NCBI GenBank assembly: GCA_013697635.1
Contig: JACCWM010000201.1
Location: forward strand, 1 to 64,000
Direction: 5' to 3'
DNA length: 64,000 nucleotides
Source of the DNA: Lujinxingiaceae bacterium
Lineage (GTDB): Bacteria > Myxococcota_A > Bradymonadia > Bradymonadales > Bradymonadaceae
Every line of letters starts with the position of its first letter. Position 1 is the stretch's first letter. A program made the translations under genes and the position numbers. The notes under the pieces are model-generated. The model did not search any database and was not told where the DNA came from. It was given only the letters and a program-made list of their open reading frames with translations. Below, piece after piece: positions 55,035-63,989 of this stretch.

Positions 55035-56150
55035 TCAGGGCTCCTTGGGACTGCTCGCCTTGATCTCGTCGGGCTTGTCGAAGCCCGGGCGGGTGATCTT
55101 CTGGCGTAGATCGGGCCGGCTCGACTGCTCGATGGGCTCGATGGCGACGGCCTTGCCGGTGCGGGCCGACTCGTAGATGGCCTCGATGATGCGTACGTCG
55201 GCCCATCCCTCGTAGCCGTCGGGCTCGGGGTGGCGGCCGTTGAGCACGCAGTCGGAGAAGTAAACGAGCTCGGGGCCGAACTGATCGCGTTTTTCAAAGG
55301 TGCGGGCGCGTGATTTGCCGTTGGCCTTGAGGGCGTAGCCCAGATGGGTGGCGTACTCGAAGGCCGGGTCCATGACGAGCTCGCCGTCGGTGCCGACGAG
55401 GCGGTAGGTCGAGACGGCGCCGGCGCCAAAACTCGAGGTGAAGCTTGCGATTCGCTCGCCGGCAAAGCGCATGACGACGCTGGTCATCTCGTCGCACTCG
55501 GCAAAGCGTGGGTCGCCCGCACGGCTCTCGCTGCGGGCGATGACCTCGATGGGCTCGTCACCAAAGAGGTAGCGTGCGGCGTTGATGCAGTAGATTCCCA
55601 TGTCGTAGACCGAGCCGCCGCCCTCAGCGAGCGGGCTGAGGCGGATGTCACCGTCCACGACGTTTTGGGAGAAGGTGCTGGTAAAGAAGCGCAGATCCCC
55701 GAGGTCTCCTCGGCGCGCGGCGTCGATCGCCTCGAGGTTGGCCGCGTCGAAGTGCAGGCGGTAGGCGATCATCAGGCGCACGTCGTTTTTCTCGGCGGCA
55801 GCGATCATGCGCTCGCACTGCTGCTCGGTGACGGCCATGGGTTTTTCGCAGAGCACGTGCAGCCCGGCGTTGGCCGCGCGCACGGTGTAGTCGCAGTGCA
55901 GATCGTTGGGTAGGGCGATGTAGACGGCGTCGACGAGCTTTTGCTCGAGCAGGCTGTCGAACTCGTCGTAGGTGAAGGCGTGCTCGAGGCCGTAGCGCGC
56001 GCAGATGGCGCGGCGCTTCTCGCCGTCGCCGGAGACGATGGCGACAAGCTCGCTGTTCTCGGCATTCTCAAAGGCCGGCAACACGGCCGCCTGAGCGATG
56101 TGTCCCAGGCCCACGACGGCGTAGCGGACCTTTTTGGGTGAATCAGCCAT
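55035..56150 (-). CDS. Gfo/Idh/MocA-family oxidoreductase
   Basis: NAD(P)-dependent sugar or polyol dehydrogenase-like protein of 371 residues. The Rossmann start YAVVGLGHIAQAAVLPAF and the family motif CEKPMA (about 97-102) are clear, followed by the C-terminal alpha/beta domain with AEGGGSVYDMGIYCINAARY. It resembles glucose-fructose oxidoreductase without the Tat signal. AAAGGAG is at good distance from ATG 56150. The substrate is unknown and no carbohydrate operon is adjacent. Confidence 0.9.
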   Translation of the reverse strand: MADSPKKVRYAVVGLGHIAQAAVLPAFENAENSELVAIVSGDGEKRRAICARYGLEHAFTYDEFDSLLEQKLVDAVYIALPNDLHCDYTVRAANAGLHVLCEKPMAVTEQQCERMIAAAEKNDVRLMIAYRLHFDAANLEAIDAARRGDLGDLRFFTSTFSQNVVDGDIRLSPLAEGGGSVYDMGIYCINAARYLFGDEPIEVIARSESRAGDPRFAECDEMTSVVMRFAGERIASFTSSFGAGAVSTYRLVGTDGELVMDPAFEYATHLGYALKANGKSRARTFEKRDQFGPELVYFSDCVLNGRHPEPDGYEGWADVRIIEAIYESARTGKAVAIEPIEQSSRPDLRQKITRPGFDKPDEIKASSPKEP

Positions 56151-56334
56151 GATTTACTCCTTTTGTTGCGTACGTAATGGACGAGCGGCCAGCGTGGCGC
56201 ACCGCGACTCTTCAATCTCGACACCTCCCGAAGCTCGCCAACGGTTCGAGGGGGCCAGACGTTGAAGCCGGCCTTGCCAAGATTACATTGAACTCCAAGA
56301 CCCAAGCGCAGCGCCCGATATTCTTGGACGGATC

Positions 56335-57924
56335 ATGTTCTCAACATCTTATGGCGGTGGCGCTGTGCGGCTGGCCGCAGCGAGCTTGTGGTTGTTGGTG
56401 CTCGCTATGGCCTGCGCCACGGCGGCGCCGCTTGAGCCCGACGAGGCGCTCGTGGGCGTACGTCAAGTGGTGGCGTCCGAGGCGGCGCGAGCGTTTGACG
56501 ACGTGGCCCTGCGCTTTCGGGTCTCGAGTTTTGCATCGCATTTTTGGGTCATCGACCAGCTCTCGCGCTGGGATGGGCGCCTGGCTGGGCCGCACTACCA
56601 GCGCTATTTCGACACGCGTTTTGGCCTCGGCGAGCAGGATCTGGCGGTTTTGGCAGCGTATGCCGAGGTGCGCCGCGCGCACTCCGGGGCGATGTTCGTG
56701 GACGCGCCGGACAGCGCGCGGCCGATCGATTTGCTCGCGCCCCCGCTGTCCTACGAGCACTTCGCGCTTTCCTTCTTGCAGGCCGGCGACGTCGAGCAGG
56801 CCGTGGCCACGCTCGAGCTTCGCGGCCGTGACGCGGCCAGTGTGCGCACGGTCTTTGGCCACTTCAAAGAGCGCATCGACGTCTTGTTATTGCAGGCCGA
56901 CCACCTGGACAGTGCCCGTGACAAGCTCGAGGCGTTGGGCGTGCGTGGCGAGTTGCGTGGGTATCTGGCGCGCATGGCGAGCTTTTTTGAGGTCGGTGAT
57001 CGCCTCGGCGCCGAGCTCGTCGTCGAGATCGTCTGGGCGCCCGACGGCTATGCCCAGGCCACTCAGTTTGGCCCGCACATGGTCATTCCGCTGCCCGTGA
57101 CGAGCGCGCTCGAGGAGGCCGATCTGGCCGGCTGGCTCGGTGTGGTCGTCCATGAGCTCGGCCATTTCTTTTTGAGTTGTATGGGAAGCGAGCAGCGCTG
57201 GCAGGCCAGCCAGCGCATCTTGAATGAGGTGGGCGTGGTCAACGCGCGCCGGGCCAACGTCGTTGACGAGGCCTTGGCCACGGCCCTTGGAAACATCGTC
57301 TTCATGGGCCGCGCCTTCCCCGAATACGTCAACGCTCACGTCTTCTACAGCTACGACCCCGACTACGAATACCCCTATGCGATCGACTCTCTGGCTCGCG
57401 CGTTGGCGCCGCACATCGAGGAGCGCATCAACGCCTGGGGCAGCTTCGACGCCGGCTTTGTCGAGCGCGTGATCGCGGTTCACCGTGAGGTTTTCTTGCC
57501 GATGCCTCGCCACCACACCCGCATTGCTCTGGTCTATGCCGACGACGCCCAGCACGCAAGCCACTTTGCCGGCCTGTTTCCCGGCATCAGCCAGTGGCAC
57601 CAGGTGGGCAATGAGGCGGCCTTCGCCGCCGATTCGACCAGGCGGGCAACACTGACGCGCTGGGTGCTGACGACGGCGTCGGGCGTGCTCGCTGATCCTG
57701 AGCGCACGCAGATCCTGGCGATTCCGCTGCTCGATCGCCTGGCGCGCCGCGTGCTCGCCGGCCGCGAGACGGCATGTCTGCAAGCGCAGCGGCGCTCCAC
57801 AAACGGTCCTTTTGATTTCGTCGCCGTGGGGCGAACAGCCGACGACGTGCGCCGCTTGCTGATCTATGCCCACACCCACGTCGGCATTCCGGCCGACGGC
57901 GCGATTTGCCTTGGCAACGATTGA
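56335..57924 (+). CDS. Secreted zinc metallopeptidase-like protein (HExxH)
   Basis: A 529-residue protein with an N-terminal export signal ending in LAMACAT (possible lipobox), then a helical, TPR-like part, and a HELGH zinc motif (VVVHELGHFFL, near residue 270) with a downstream Glu in VDEALATALG as a possible third ligand (gluzincin-like). I do not recognise the family. The C-terminal half is alpha/beta. The gene has no strong ribosome site at ATG 56335. Confidence 0.6.
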   Translation: MFSTSYGGGAVRLAAASLWLLVLAMACATAAPLEPDEALVGVRQVVASEAARAFDDVALRFRVSSFASHFWVIDQLSRWDGRLAGPHYQRYFDTRFGLGEQDLAVLAAYAEVRRAHSGAMFVDAPDSARPIDLLAPPLSYEHFALSFLQAGDVEQAVATLELRGRDAASVRTVFGHFKERIDVLLLQADHLDSARDKLEALGVRGELRGYLARMASFFEVGDRLGAELVVEIVWAPDGYAQATQFGPHMVIPLPVTSALEEADLAGWLGVVVHELGHFFLSCMGSEQRWQASQRILNEVGVVNARRANVVDEALATALGNIVFMGRAFPEYVNAHVFYSYDPDYEYPYAIDSLARALAPHIEERINAWGSFDAGFVERVIAVHREVFLPMPRHHTRIALVYADDAQHASHFAGLFPGISQWHQVGNEAAFAADSTRRATLTRWVLTTASGVLADPERTQILAIPLLDRLARRVLAGRETACLQAQRRSTNGPFDFVAVGRTADDVRRLLIYAHTHVGIPADGAICLGND

Positions 57925-58028
57925 GCCCCTACTCCCTTTGCCTTCGGGTCTAGCGCCCGGGCGTTGGGCCGCGTATGATGGCGCTCGATGATCATAGCCG
58001 GCGCGTTTTCAAGTCAGGGAGCACTTCA

Positions 58029-59558
58029 ATGGGTTGGTGGATACTTTTGGCAATTGTCGTCTTTTTTGCGGCGGTGGCGCTCTACGACGTCTTGCAGACC
58101 AAGCATGCGATCTTGCGCAACTACCCGATCATCGGGCATTTGCGCTACATCTTGGAGGCGGTGGGCCCGGAGCTTCGCCAGTACATCGTGACGAACAACG
58201 ACGAGGAGCGGCCCTTCTCGCGCGATGAGCGCCGGTGGGTCTACGCGTCGTCGAAAAAGCAGAACAACTACTTCGCCTTTGGTACGGACAACGATCCGGA
58301 GAAGTCGCCCAACTATCTCGTGCTCAAGCACGCCGTCTTTCCGTTTCCAGAGCCCGAGGCGGGCAGCGAGGGCTACGACGCGCTGCATCCGATCGCGTGT
58401 GGCAAGGTGCTGGGGGCGGCGCGCGGGCGAAAGCATGCCTTTCGGCCGGCCTCGGCGATCTACATCTCCGGGATGAGCTACGGCTCGTTGAGCGCGGCGG
58501 CGGTCGAGGCGATGAACCGGGGCGCCCAGGTCGCGGGCTGTCTGCAAAACACCGGTGAGGGCGGCATCTCGCCGCACCATCGCCACGGTGGGGAGCTGAT
58601 CTGGCAGGTGGGAACGGGCTATTTTGGATGCCGCGATCTCAAGGGCCACTTCAGCCTCGATGAGTTGCAAGAGCGCGTGGGTCAAAACAATGTCAAGGCG
58701 ATCGAGATCAAGCTCAGCCAGGGGGCAAAGCCCGGCCGGGGCGGTGTGCTGCCGGCCAGCAAGATTACGGCCGAGATTGCGGCGATCCGCGGCATATCGA
58801 TGGGCGCCGATTGCATCAGCCCGGCCCATCACACGGCCTTTCATGACGCCGACAGCATGCTCGACTTTGTCGAGCGCATCGCCGATGCAACCGGGCTGCC
58901 GGTGGGCATCAAGAGCGCGGTGGGCATGAATGAATTTTGGATTGAGCTGGCCGATTTGATGGCGAGCACCGGGCGCGGCGTCGACTATATCGCGATCGAC
59001 GGTGGTGAGGGCGGCACGGGGGCGGCGCCGCTGGTCTTCGCCGACCGGGTCTCGCTGCCCTTCAAGATTGGCTTTGCGCGCGTCTACAACATCTTTCACG
59101 AGCGCGGCCTGCAGGAACAAGTGGTCTTCGCCGGCTCGGGCAAGCTGGGCTTTCCCCACCTCTCGCTGTTCGCCTTCGCGATGGGCTGCGACATGGTCGG
59201 TGTTGCCCGCGAGCCGATGCTCTCGATCGGCTGCATTCAGGCGCAACGCTGTCACACCGGTCACTGCCCCACCGGTGTCGCCACCCAGAACAAGTGGTTG
59301 ATGCGCGGGCTCGACCCGACCGACAAGGCCGCGCGCCTGGCCAACTACATGGTCACGCTGCGAAAAGAAATCATGTGGTTGACCCGCGCCGCCGGCGTCG
59401 AGCACCCCTGCCAGGTGACCCTCGAGCACTTCGAAGTCTTGGATGAGTGTTTTGGTTCGCGCTCGGCGCACGACGTCTTTGGCTACCGCGGCCCCAGGCA
59501 TGTCGAGACGCCCGAGTCCGGCCGCCAGCTCAAGCGCCAACCTGACCTGGTGAGCTGA
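58029..59558 (+). CDS. FMN-binding glutamate synthase-family protein with N-terminal membrane helix
   Basis: A 509-residue protein of the GltB FMN-binding (archaeal-type) family. One N-terminal helix (about 1-22), then the TIM barrel with SGMSYGSLSAAAVEA, NTGEGGISP, KLSQGAKPGRGG, ADCISPAHHTAF, IDGGEGGTGAAP, and the iron-sulfur cluster motif CIQAQRCHTGHCPTGVATQ (C-x5-C-x4-C). No glutaminase domain is present. The electron donor and reaction in vivo are unknown. ATG 58029 has GGGAG 8 bases upstream. It converges with the next gene. Confidence 0.88.
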   Translation: MGWWILLAIVVFFAAVALYDVLQTKHAILRNYPIIGHLRYILEAVGPELRQYIVTNNDEERPFSRDERRWVYASSKKQNNYFAFGTDNDPEKSPNYLVLKHAVFPFPEPEAGSEGYDALHPIACGKVLGAARGRKHAFRPASAIYISGMSYGSLSAAAVEAMNRGAQVAGCLQNTGEGGISPHHRHGGELIWQVGTGYFGCRDLKGHFSLDELQERVGQNNVKAIEIKLSQGAKPGRGGVLPASKITAEIAAIRGISMGADCISPAHHTAFHDADSMLDFVERIADATGLPVGIKSAVGMNEFWIELADLMASTGRGVDYIAIDGGEGGTGAAPLVFADRVSLPFKIGFARVYNIFHERGLQEQVVFAGSGKLGFPHLSLFAFAMGCDMVGVAREPMLSIGCIQAQRCHTGHCPTGVATQNKWLMRGLDPTDKAARLANYMVTLRKEIMWLTRAAGVEHPCQVTLEHFEVLDECFGSRSAHDVFGYRGPRHVETPESGRQLKRQPDLVS

Positions 59559-59567
59559 GACACCGGC

Positions 59568-60527
59568 TCAGCGCAGCCGCTTGTCACTCGTTTTGACGCT
59601 CACCTTTTCATTTGCAACCTTGGCGCCGACGACCTTGTCGCCAAAGCGCTCGTAGTTGACCAGCCAGGAGGCGGCGTTCTTGACGTAGCGCCCGCTGCCG
59701 GCCGTATCCCAGCTCACGTAGAGGCGAGTGAAGGCGCCGTCGAGCACGGCACGCTTGCCGTCGCGGTCGTAGATCGCGGCGACGAGGTTGTCGGCCGAGC
59801 CGTGGATCAGCGGCGTGAGGTGCGGGTTGGGGGCGATGGTGGCAATCGTGACGCCCTCGTAGAGAAACTCCAGGCCGGTGGTGATGTCGTGGTTGAGCAT
59901 AAAGCCTTTCTTGCCGCTCTGCTCCTGGACGCTGACGACCTGCTGGCCGGGCAGATTGCCGCTCATCGTCACCCCGAGCAGGGCCTCGGCGACGTAGTTG
60001 GCGTCAGCATAGTAGGGCTCGTTGTCGCCCCAGATGTAGACGCCGCGGCCGCTGTCGAAGAACTTTTTGATCACCTTGAGGTGACCCTCGTTGAGCTTGC
60101 GGCTGCTGTCCGAGATCACCCAGAGCTGGCAGGCCTTGGCCAGTTGTTTCTCCAGCTCCTCGGGGCTTGGCGGCTCTTTGATCCAGCGATAGACCGAAAA
60201 TCCTTTCTCAGCGAGCGCGGCGCGCGGCAGGCTGAAATCGAAGGCCGAATCGACGTAGAGTTGGAGCACGGCGACCGTCTGGCCCTCAAAGGCCCCGTCG
60301 ACGGCCAGGTCGTATTTCGGGCTGTGTGGATTGCCGTGGGCGTCGGCCTGGGGTTTTTGCTCAACGATTCGTCGAGAGACGGTGCCGTCTTTGTCGCGGT
60401 ACTCGCGCTCGACGCTCTCCATGGGCGCGCTCTGGCCGCGCGCGGCGTTGAACTGGGCAAACGCCGAAGGGGCGAAGAACAAGACGGCGAGCAGGCAAAT
60501 CGGTGCGAGGGGGGCTTTGCGGTACAT
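59568..60527 (-). CDS. Secreted protein with a GATase-like fold, unknown function
   Basis: A 319-residue protein with a cleavable signal (LLAVLFFAPSAFAQ). The central part, from AVLQLYVDSAFDFSL through LWVISDSSRKLNEGHL and GRGVYIWGDNEPYYADANYV, looks like the class I glutamine-amidotransferase-like fold of DUF4350-type proteins, without the catalytic Cys. The function is unknown. AGGAG lies before the ATG. Confidence 0.6.
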   Translation of the reverse strand: MYRKAPLAPICLLAVLFFAPSAFAQFNAARGQSAPMESVEREYRDKDGTVSRRIVEQKPQADAHGNPHSPKYDLAVDGAFEGQTVAVLQLYVDSAFDFSLPRAALAEKGFSVYRWIKEPPSPEELEKQLAKACQLWVISDSSRKLNEGHLKVIKKFFDSGRGVYIWGDNEPYYADANYVAEALLGVTMSGNLPGQQVVSVQEQSGKKGFMLNHDITTGLEFLYEGVTIATIAPNPHLTPLIHGSADNLVAAIYDRDGKRAVLDGAFTRLYVSWDTAGSGRYVKNAASWLVNYERFGDKVVGAKVANEKVSVKTSDKRLR

Positions 60528-60633
60528 GAGCGGCTCCTACGGTGCGATTGGGGTGAATACTGACCCCGGTGTACACGTCGTGGGAGCGCAAAAGGATTTA
60601 AGAGAGTGAAAAAAAGGTGCGAAGCACAAAACG

Positions 60634-61049
60634 CCTCCCCACTTGTGGGGAGGATCAAGGAGGGGCGTAATTGGCACAGTCAACCAACGCTCACGGCGCT
60701 CTATTCAGACGAGTTGTTTCCGTCGGTGCTGATGCAATAAATCAAGAAAAGCAATAGGTAAAAACAGCAACAAGAACCAGCCCGAAAAGATTAGAGACAA
60801 CCCATCCACATTTATGCCATCGGGATCATGAAACTCGTTTTATGGATTGTGAATCCAAGCACCAATTATCACAAATAAAGAGAATGCACAGCTTAATACC
60901 GCCGCGCCAATCAGCAAAATGTAAGTCCTTGTTTTTAATCTCATTTCTGCTCTAAGAAGAACGCCTGCAATATCATAAATAGAGCAACGTGAGCGCTGGT
61001 TGACCGTGCCTACTACGCCCCTCCTTGATCCTCCCCACAAGTGGGGAGG
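60634..61049. mobile_element. AT-rich insert with 62-bp imperfect terminal inverted repeats
   Basis: The outer 62 bases on the left (60634-60695) are the reverse complement of those on the right (60988-61049) with four mismatches. Each arm ends in a CTCCCCAC/GTGGGGAG palindrome. The interior is AT-rich against GC-rich surroundings: 60841-60900 has 21 G or C of 60. It carries the interrupted frame at 60705-60944. No transposase is present, so it is a MITE- or REPIN-like non-autonomous element or cassette. No clear target duplication was found. Confidence 0.6.
60705..60944 (-). pseudogene. Two-helix small-protein frame interrupted by one TAA
   Basis: From ATG 60944 the frame runs 34 codons with a hydrophobic helix (YILLIGAAVLSCAFSLFVII), reaches TAA at 60842-60840, and continues in the same frame for 44 more codons to TGA at 60705. 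The continuation has a second helix (LSLIFSGWFLLLFLPIAFL) and a basic tail (HQHRRKQLV). The continuous 80-codon frame suggests a small two-helix membrane protein broken by one nonsense change, or alternatively two short peptides. It lies inside the AT-rich inverted-repeat insert. There is no strong ribosome site. Confidence 0.45.
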
Positions 61050-61061
61050 GGGACCGTACGG

Positions 61062-61883
61062 TCAGGCTTCGAGGCTTGCTTCGAGTGCGGCGGCCTTCGC
61101 CTCGCGGCGGCGAGTGAAGAACCAGGCGATGGCTACCGAGATCGCGTACAAGACGATCAGCGGGCCGGCCATCATGGCCTGGGTGACCACGTCGGGCGGG
61201 GTGAGCATGGCGGCGACGATGAAGCTTGCCACGAACGCCATGCGCCAGTGCTTGAGCAAGGTGCGATGGGTGATCACACCCATGGCCGAGAGGAACATGG
61301 CCACGACGGGCATCTCGAAGACCACGCCAAAGCCGAGCAAAAGCTTGGTGGTCATCGCGAAGTACTCGCTCATCATCAGGGTAGGCTGCGAGACCTGCAG
61401 CGAGAAGTCGAGCAGGAAGCGGTAGCCGTAGGGGATGACCAGAAAGTAGCAAAAGCTGCCGCCGACAAAAAAGAAAAACGTTGCCATGACCACAAAGGGC
61501 ACGACCATGCGCTTTTCGCCCGGGTAGAGACCGGGAGCGACGAACTTCCAGATGTTGTACAAGATCGCCGGGATCGCCAAGAAGATGCCGCCCACGATCG
61601 CCGTCTTGAGCAGCGTAAAGAAGGGCTCGGCCATGTCCTTGTGGTGCATCTGGGCGAGGCCGGCCTCGGGCGCGGCGACCTGCAGCGGGGCGAGCAGCCA
61701 TTGAAACAGATCGTGCACGAAGAACCAGCAGATCCCAAAGCCGATCGCGCCGGCGATCAAGCTGTAGACCAGGCGTCGGCGCAGATCGGCCAGGTGCTCG
61801 AGAAAGCTCATACGCGCTTGGGTGTAGGCGTCGAGCTCCGAGAGCTCTTCGGTCTGCTTGCTATCCTCGATCTCGATACTCAC
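61062..61883 (-). CDS. tatC: Twin-arginine translocase subunit TatC
   Basis: Six-helix inner-membrane receptor for Tat signal peptides, 273 residues. MSFLEHLADLRRRL near the start (the HL-LR motif), EPFFTLLKTAIVGG, and the conserved Glu in FGVVFEMPVV are typical; TPPDVVTQ near the end also fits. It overlaps tatB by 4 bases (ATGA 61880-61883). Confidence 0.95.
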   Translation of the reverse strand: MSIEIEDSKQTEELSELDAYTQARMSFLEHLADLRRRLVYSLIAGAIGFGICWFFVHDLFQWLLAPLQVAAPEAGLAQMHHKDMAEPFFTLLKTAIVGGIFLAIPAILYNIWKFVAPGLYPGEKRMVVPFVVMATFFFFVGGSFCYFLVIPYGYRFLLDFSLQVSQPTLMMSEYFAMTTKLLLGFGVVFEMPVVAMFLSAMGVITHRTLLKHWRMAFVASFIVAAMLTPPDVVTQAMMAGPLIVLYAISVAIAWFFTRRREAKAAALEASLEA

Positions 61884-62389
61884 GACGCAAACTCCTCTGC
61901 GCTCTGGGCGACTGCTAGATGGACGTCACGACAGCCCGGCGCGCCACCCTGCGCGTCGAGCGCGACCTGGCGAAGGGCTGGGCCGCTTCGCTGGGAGCGC
62001 AGCGCTATGCGGCGAAGCGGGCCATCGAGCTGGTAGGCCTGGGCCAGGGCCTGGTCGAAGGCCTGGTCGTCGAGCTGATCGAGCTCGTCGGTCGCGGCGG
62101 TGTTGGGCGCCGAGCTCTGCTTTGTGGGGTCGGGCACCACGCCCGAGGGGGTATGCACGACGCTGGAGGCCTCGCTGGCGCGCTCGATCGAGCGGGGCCG
62201 GCGCGTGCGGTGCTTGAGATGGTCGTCGTCGTCGATCATCAGCGTATCGCGCATCAAATTGCTCGCCCGGCGCACCTCGCGCAGGCCCTTGCCCACCCAG
62301 CGTGCGACTTCGGGCAGCTTCTCCGGGCCGAGAACGACCAGGACAAGCACGAAGATGATGACCAACTCGGGTAAAGAGATTCCAAACAT
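61880..62389 (-). CDS. tatB: Sec-independent translocase TatB (TatA/B-like)
   Basis: A 169-residue protein with the TatA/B start: MFGISLPELVIIFVLVLVVL helix, then the LGPEKLPEVAR hinge and an amphipathic helix, and a long disordered acidic tail. The Glu after the helix start (PEL) and length suit TatB. It is translationally coupled to tatC downstream. A separate TatA is not in the window, so this protein could do either role. Confidence 0.8.
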   Translation of the reverse strand: MFGISLPELVIIFVLVLVVLGPEKLPEVARWVGKGLREVRRASNLMRDTLMIDDDDHLKHRTRRPRSIERASEASSVVHTPSGVVPDPTKQSSAPNTAATDELDQLDDQAFDQALAQAYQLDGPLRRIALRSQRSGPALRQVALDAQGGAPGCRDVHLAVAQSAEEFAS

Positions 62390-62707
62390 GGTTAGGCCAC
62401 GTAGGTCGGGTTGAGGTGTCGGCAGGTCTTGTGATTTAAGACGTCACAGGTACAACATCGTGACAACTTGTTCCTCAGCCAGTGTTGGCGGCGCGATTTG
62501 GATCCCGGCTCTGGAATCGCGCTCATCGGCTCCGTACTATAACACCGCTGCGAACTCTATGATGCCAGACGCGTTTCGTCCAGCCCGCCGGGATGATTTG
62601 GGGGATGCTTTGAGAATCTGGACAGGCTATAGCAGGTGCACAGATTCAGCCTTAGACACGCAGCATCGACAATGACACGCCAGAATGATCGCTTTCGAGG
62701 AGAAGCC
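62390..62707. other. Divergent intergenic region between tatB and the small gene at 62708
   Basis: About 320 bases. A TATAGT hexamer lies on the minus strand near 62533 without a good -35 box. No RNA gene or convincing ORF is visible; a 71-codon frame from 62460 has no ribosome site and no recognisable domain. Confidence 0.45.
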
Positions 62708-62980
62708 ATGGAATCCAACAGTCAACCGTCAGTCGCCGCGGGCCGTTTGAGAATTCAAAGTCCCTATCCAGCGCTGCAGGCGTTGCTGCCTCGCCTCTCC
62801 AGTTTGAGCCCCTCGAAGAAGCGCGGGCCGGTGTTTCGCCAGCGCGAGGAGGCCGAGTTCTTCATTCGCAGCCTCACCGACAGCGTCGGCCAGGTGCTCG
62901 TGCCGGTGTGGGTGATCGACCACAACGATTTGCAAAACAGCAAGATCTTGAGCTGGTCGATCACCGTCGATCGCTGCTGA
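62708..62980 (+). CDS. Small hypothetical protein
   Basis: A 90-residue protein with good ribosome site (GAGGAGAAG just before ATG 62708). The sequence is unfamiliar: Ser/Ala-rich start, RIQSPYPALQALLPRL, then an acidic segment EEAEFFIRSLTDSVGQVLVPVWVIDH, ending in DRC. It overlaps the convergent M20 peptidase gene by 20 bases. No function can be assigned. Confidence 0.55.
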   Translation: MESNSQPSVAAGRLRIQSPYPALQALLPRLSSLSPSKKRGPVFRQREEAEFFIRSLTDSVGQVLVPVWVIDHNDLQNSKILSWSITVDRC

Positions 62981-63989
62981 GCACGGCCAGACCAAGGCGC
63001 TCATAAAGCGCGATGCCCTCGAGCAGCGAGCTCATCGCGATGTGCTCCTGATCGGAGTGGGCATGCTCGATATCGCCCGGACCTACCAGCCAGATCGGGC
63101 CCAGTGGCTGCAGGTAGGTCGCGTCGGTGTTGAAGGGCACCACACAGGTCGCCACGTCGGGCGGCACATCGAAGAAGACCGGGTCGTTGAAGACCGGGAT
63201 TTGTACCTCGGCCAAACCCTCACAAAGCGCTTCGACGCGCTCGAGCAGCTCGCTTGCCGAGCTGACGGCCCGAAAGATCAACTCCGCGCGCGCCGAGGGG
63301 GCAAAGACGTTGGCCGCCACACCGCCGGCGATCACGCCGATGTTGAGCGTGGTCGGCCCGAGCAGCGCGTCGGTGGGCCAGGTGGCCGTGCGAAGCGCTT
63401 GCAGCGCGTCGAGCAGCTTGGTCACGGCCGAGATGCCGCGCTCGGGAAAGGCCGAGTGGCCGGCCACGCCCGTGCTGCTCAGCGCAAATTTGAGCATTCC
63501 CTTTTGGGCGCTGACCACACGGTTGAGCGTGGGCTCACACAAAATGATGCGCTCGGCACGCAGCGCAAGCTCGCTGGCCTTCTTGGCGCCGATGTGATCG
63601 ACCTCCTCGCCAACAACAAACAGATAGCCCAGATCGCGGTGGCCGGCCTCGAGCAGGCGCAGGCCGGCCTGGGCCATGGCGACGATGCCGCCCTTGGTGT
63701 CGCAGGCGCCCCGGCCATAGATGCGCTCACCCTCCTCGCGCGGGGGTAAGTAGGGCGGCACCGTATCGACGTGGGTCGAGTACACCAGGCGCGGCTCGCG
63801 TTCGGTGCGCACCAGTAAGTTCCAACGATTGGCCACCACCGCCTGGCGCTCGCAGCGAAAGCCGTGGCCGATGAAGTAGCGCTCGAGCTCCTCCAAGAAG
63901 GCCGCCTCCTGGCCGCTGGTCGAGTCGATGGCGAGCCAGGAGATCAGTTGTCGGGCGATCGCGTCGGAGGAGGAGGAAGAAGATGGCAT
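62961..63989 (-). CDS. M20-family metallopeptidase (ArgE/DapE/ACY1 type)
   Basis: Two-zinc amidohydrolase of 342 residues. Zinc and catalytic residues: YSTHVDTVP (His and Asp), GRGACDTKGG (bridging Asp), GEEVDHIGAKKA (catalytic Glu pair), ILCEPT and the C-terminal HAHSDQEHI. It is the size of ArgE, DapE and LysK. Which amino-acid substrate it deacylates cannot be told from sequence; no arg or dap gene is adjacent. The gene begins near the end of the window. Confidence 0.9.
   Translation of the reverse strand: MPSSSSSSDAIARQLISWLAIDSTSGQEAAFLEELERYFIGHGFRCERQAVVANRWNLLVRTEREPRLVYSTHVDTVPPYLPPREEGERIYGRGACDTKGGIVAMAQAGLRLLEAGHRDLGYLFVVGEEVDHIGAKKASELALRAERIILCEPTLNRVVSAQKGMLKFALSSTGVAGHSAFPERGISAVTKLLDALQALRTATWPTDALLGPTTLNIGVIAGGVAANVFAPSARAELIFRAVSSASELLERVEALCEGLAEVQIPVFNDPVFFDVPPDVATCVVPFNTDATYLQPLGPIWLVGPGDIEHAHSDQEHIAMSSLLEGIALYERLGLAVLSSDRR

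Noticed and set aside
53588-55465. 625-codon minus-strand frame around the end of the alpha-2-macroglobulin gene
   Set aside because: Shadow of the plus-strand gene and of the Gfo/Idh gene in another frame.
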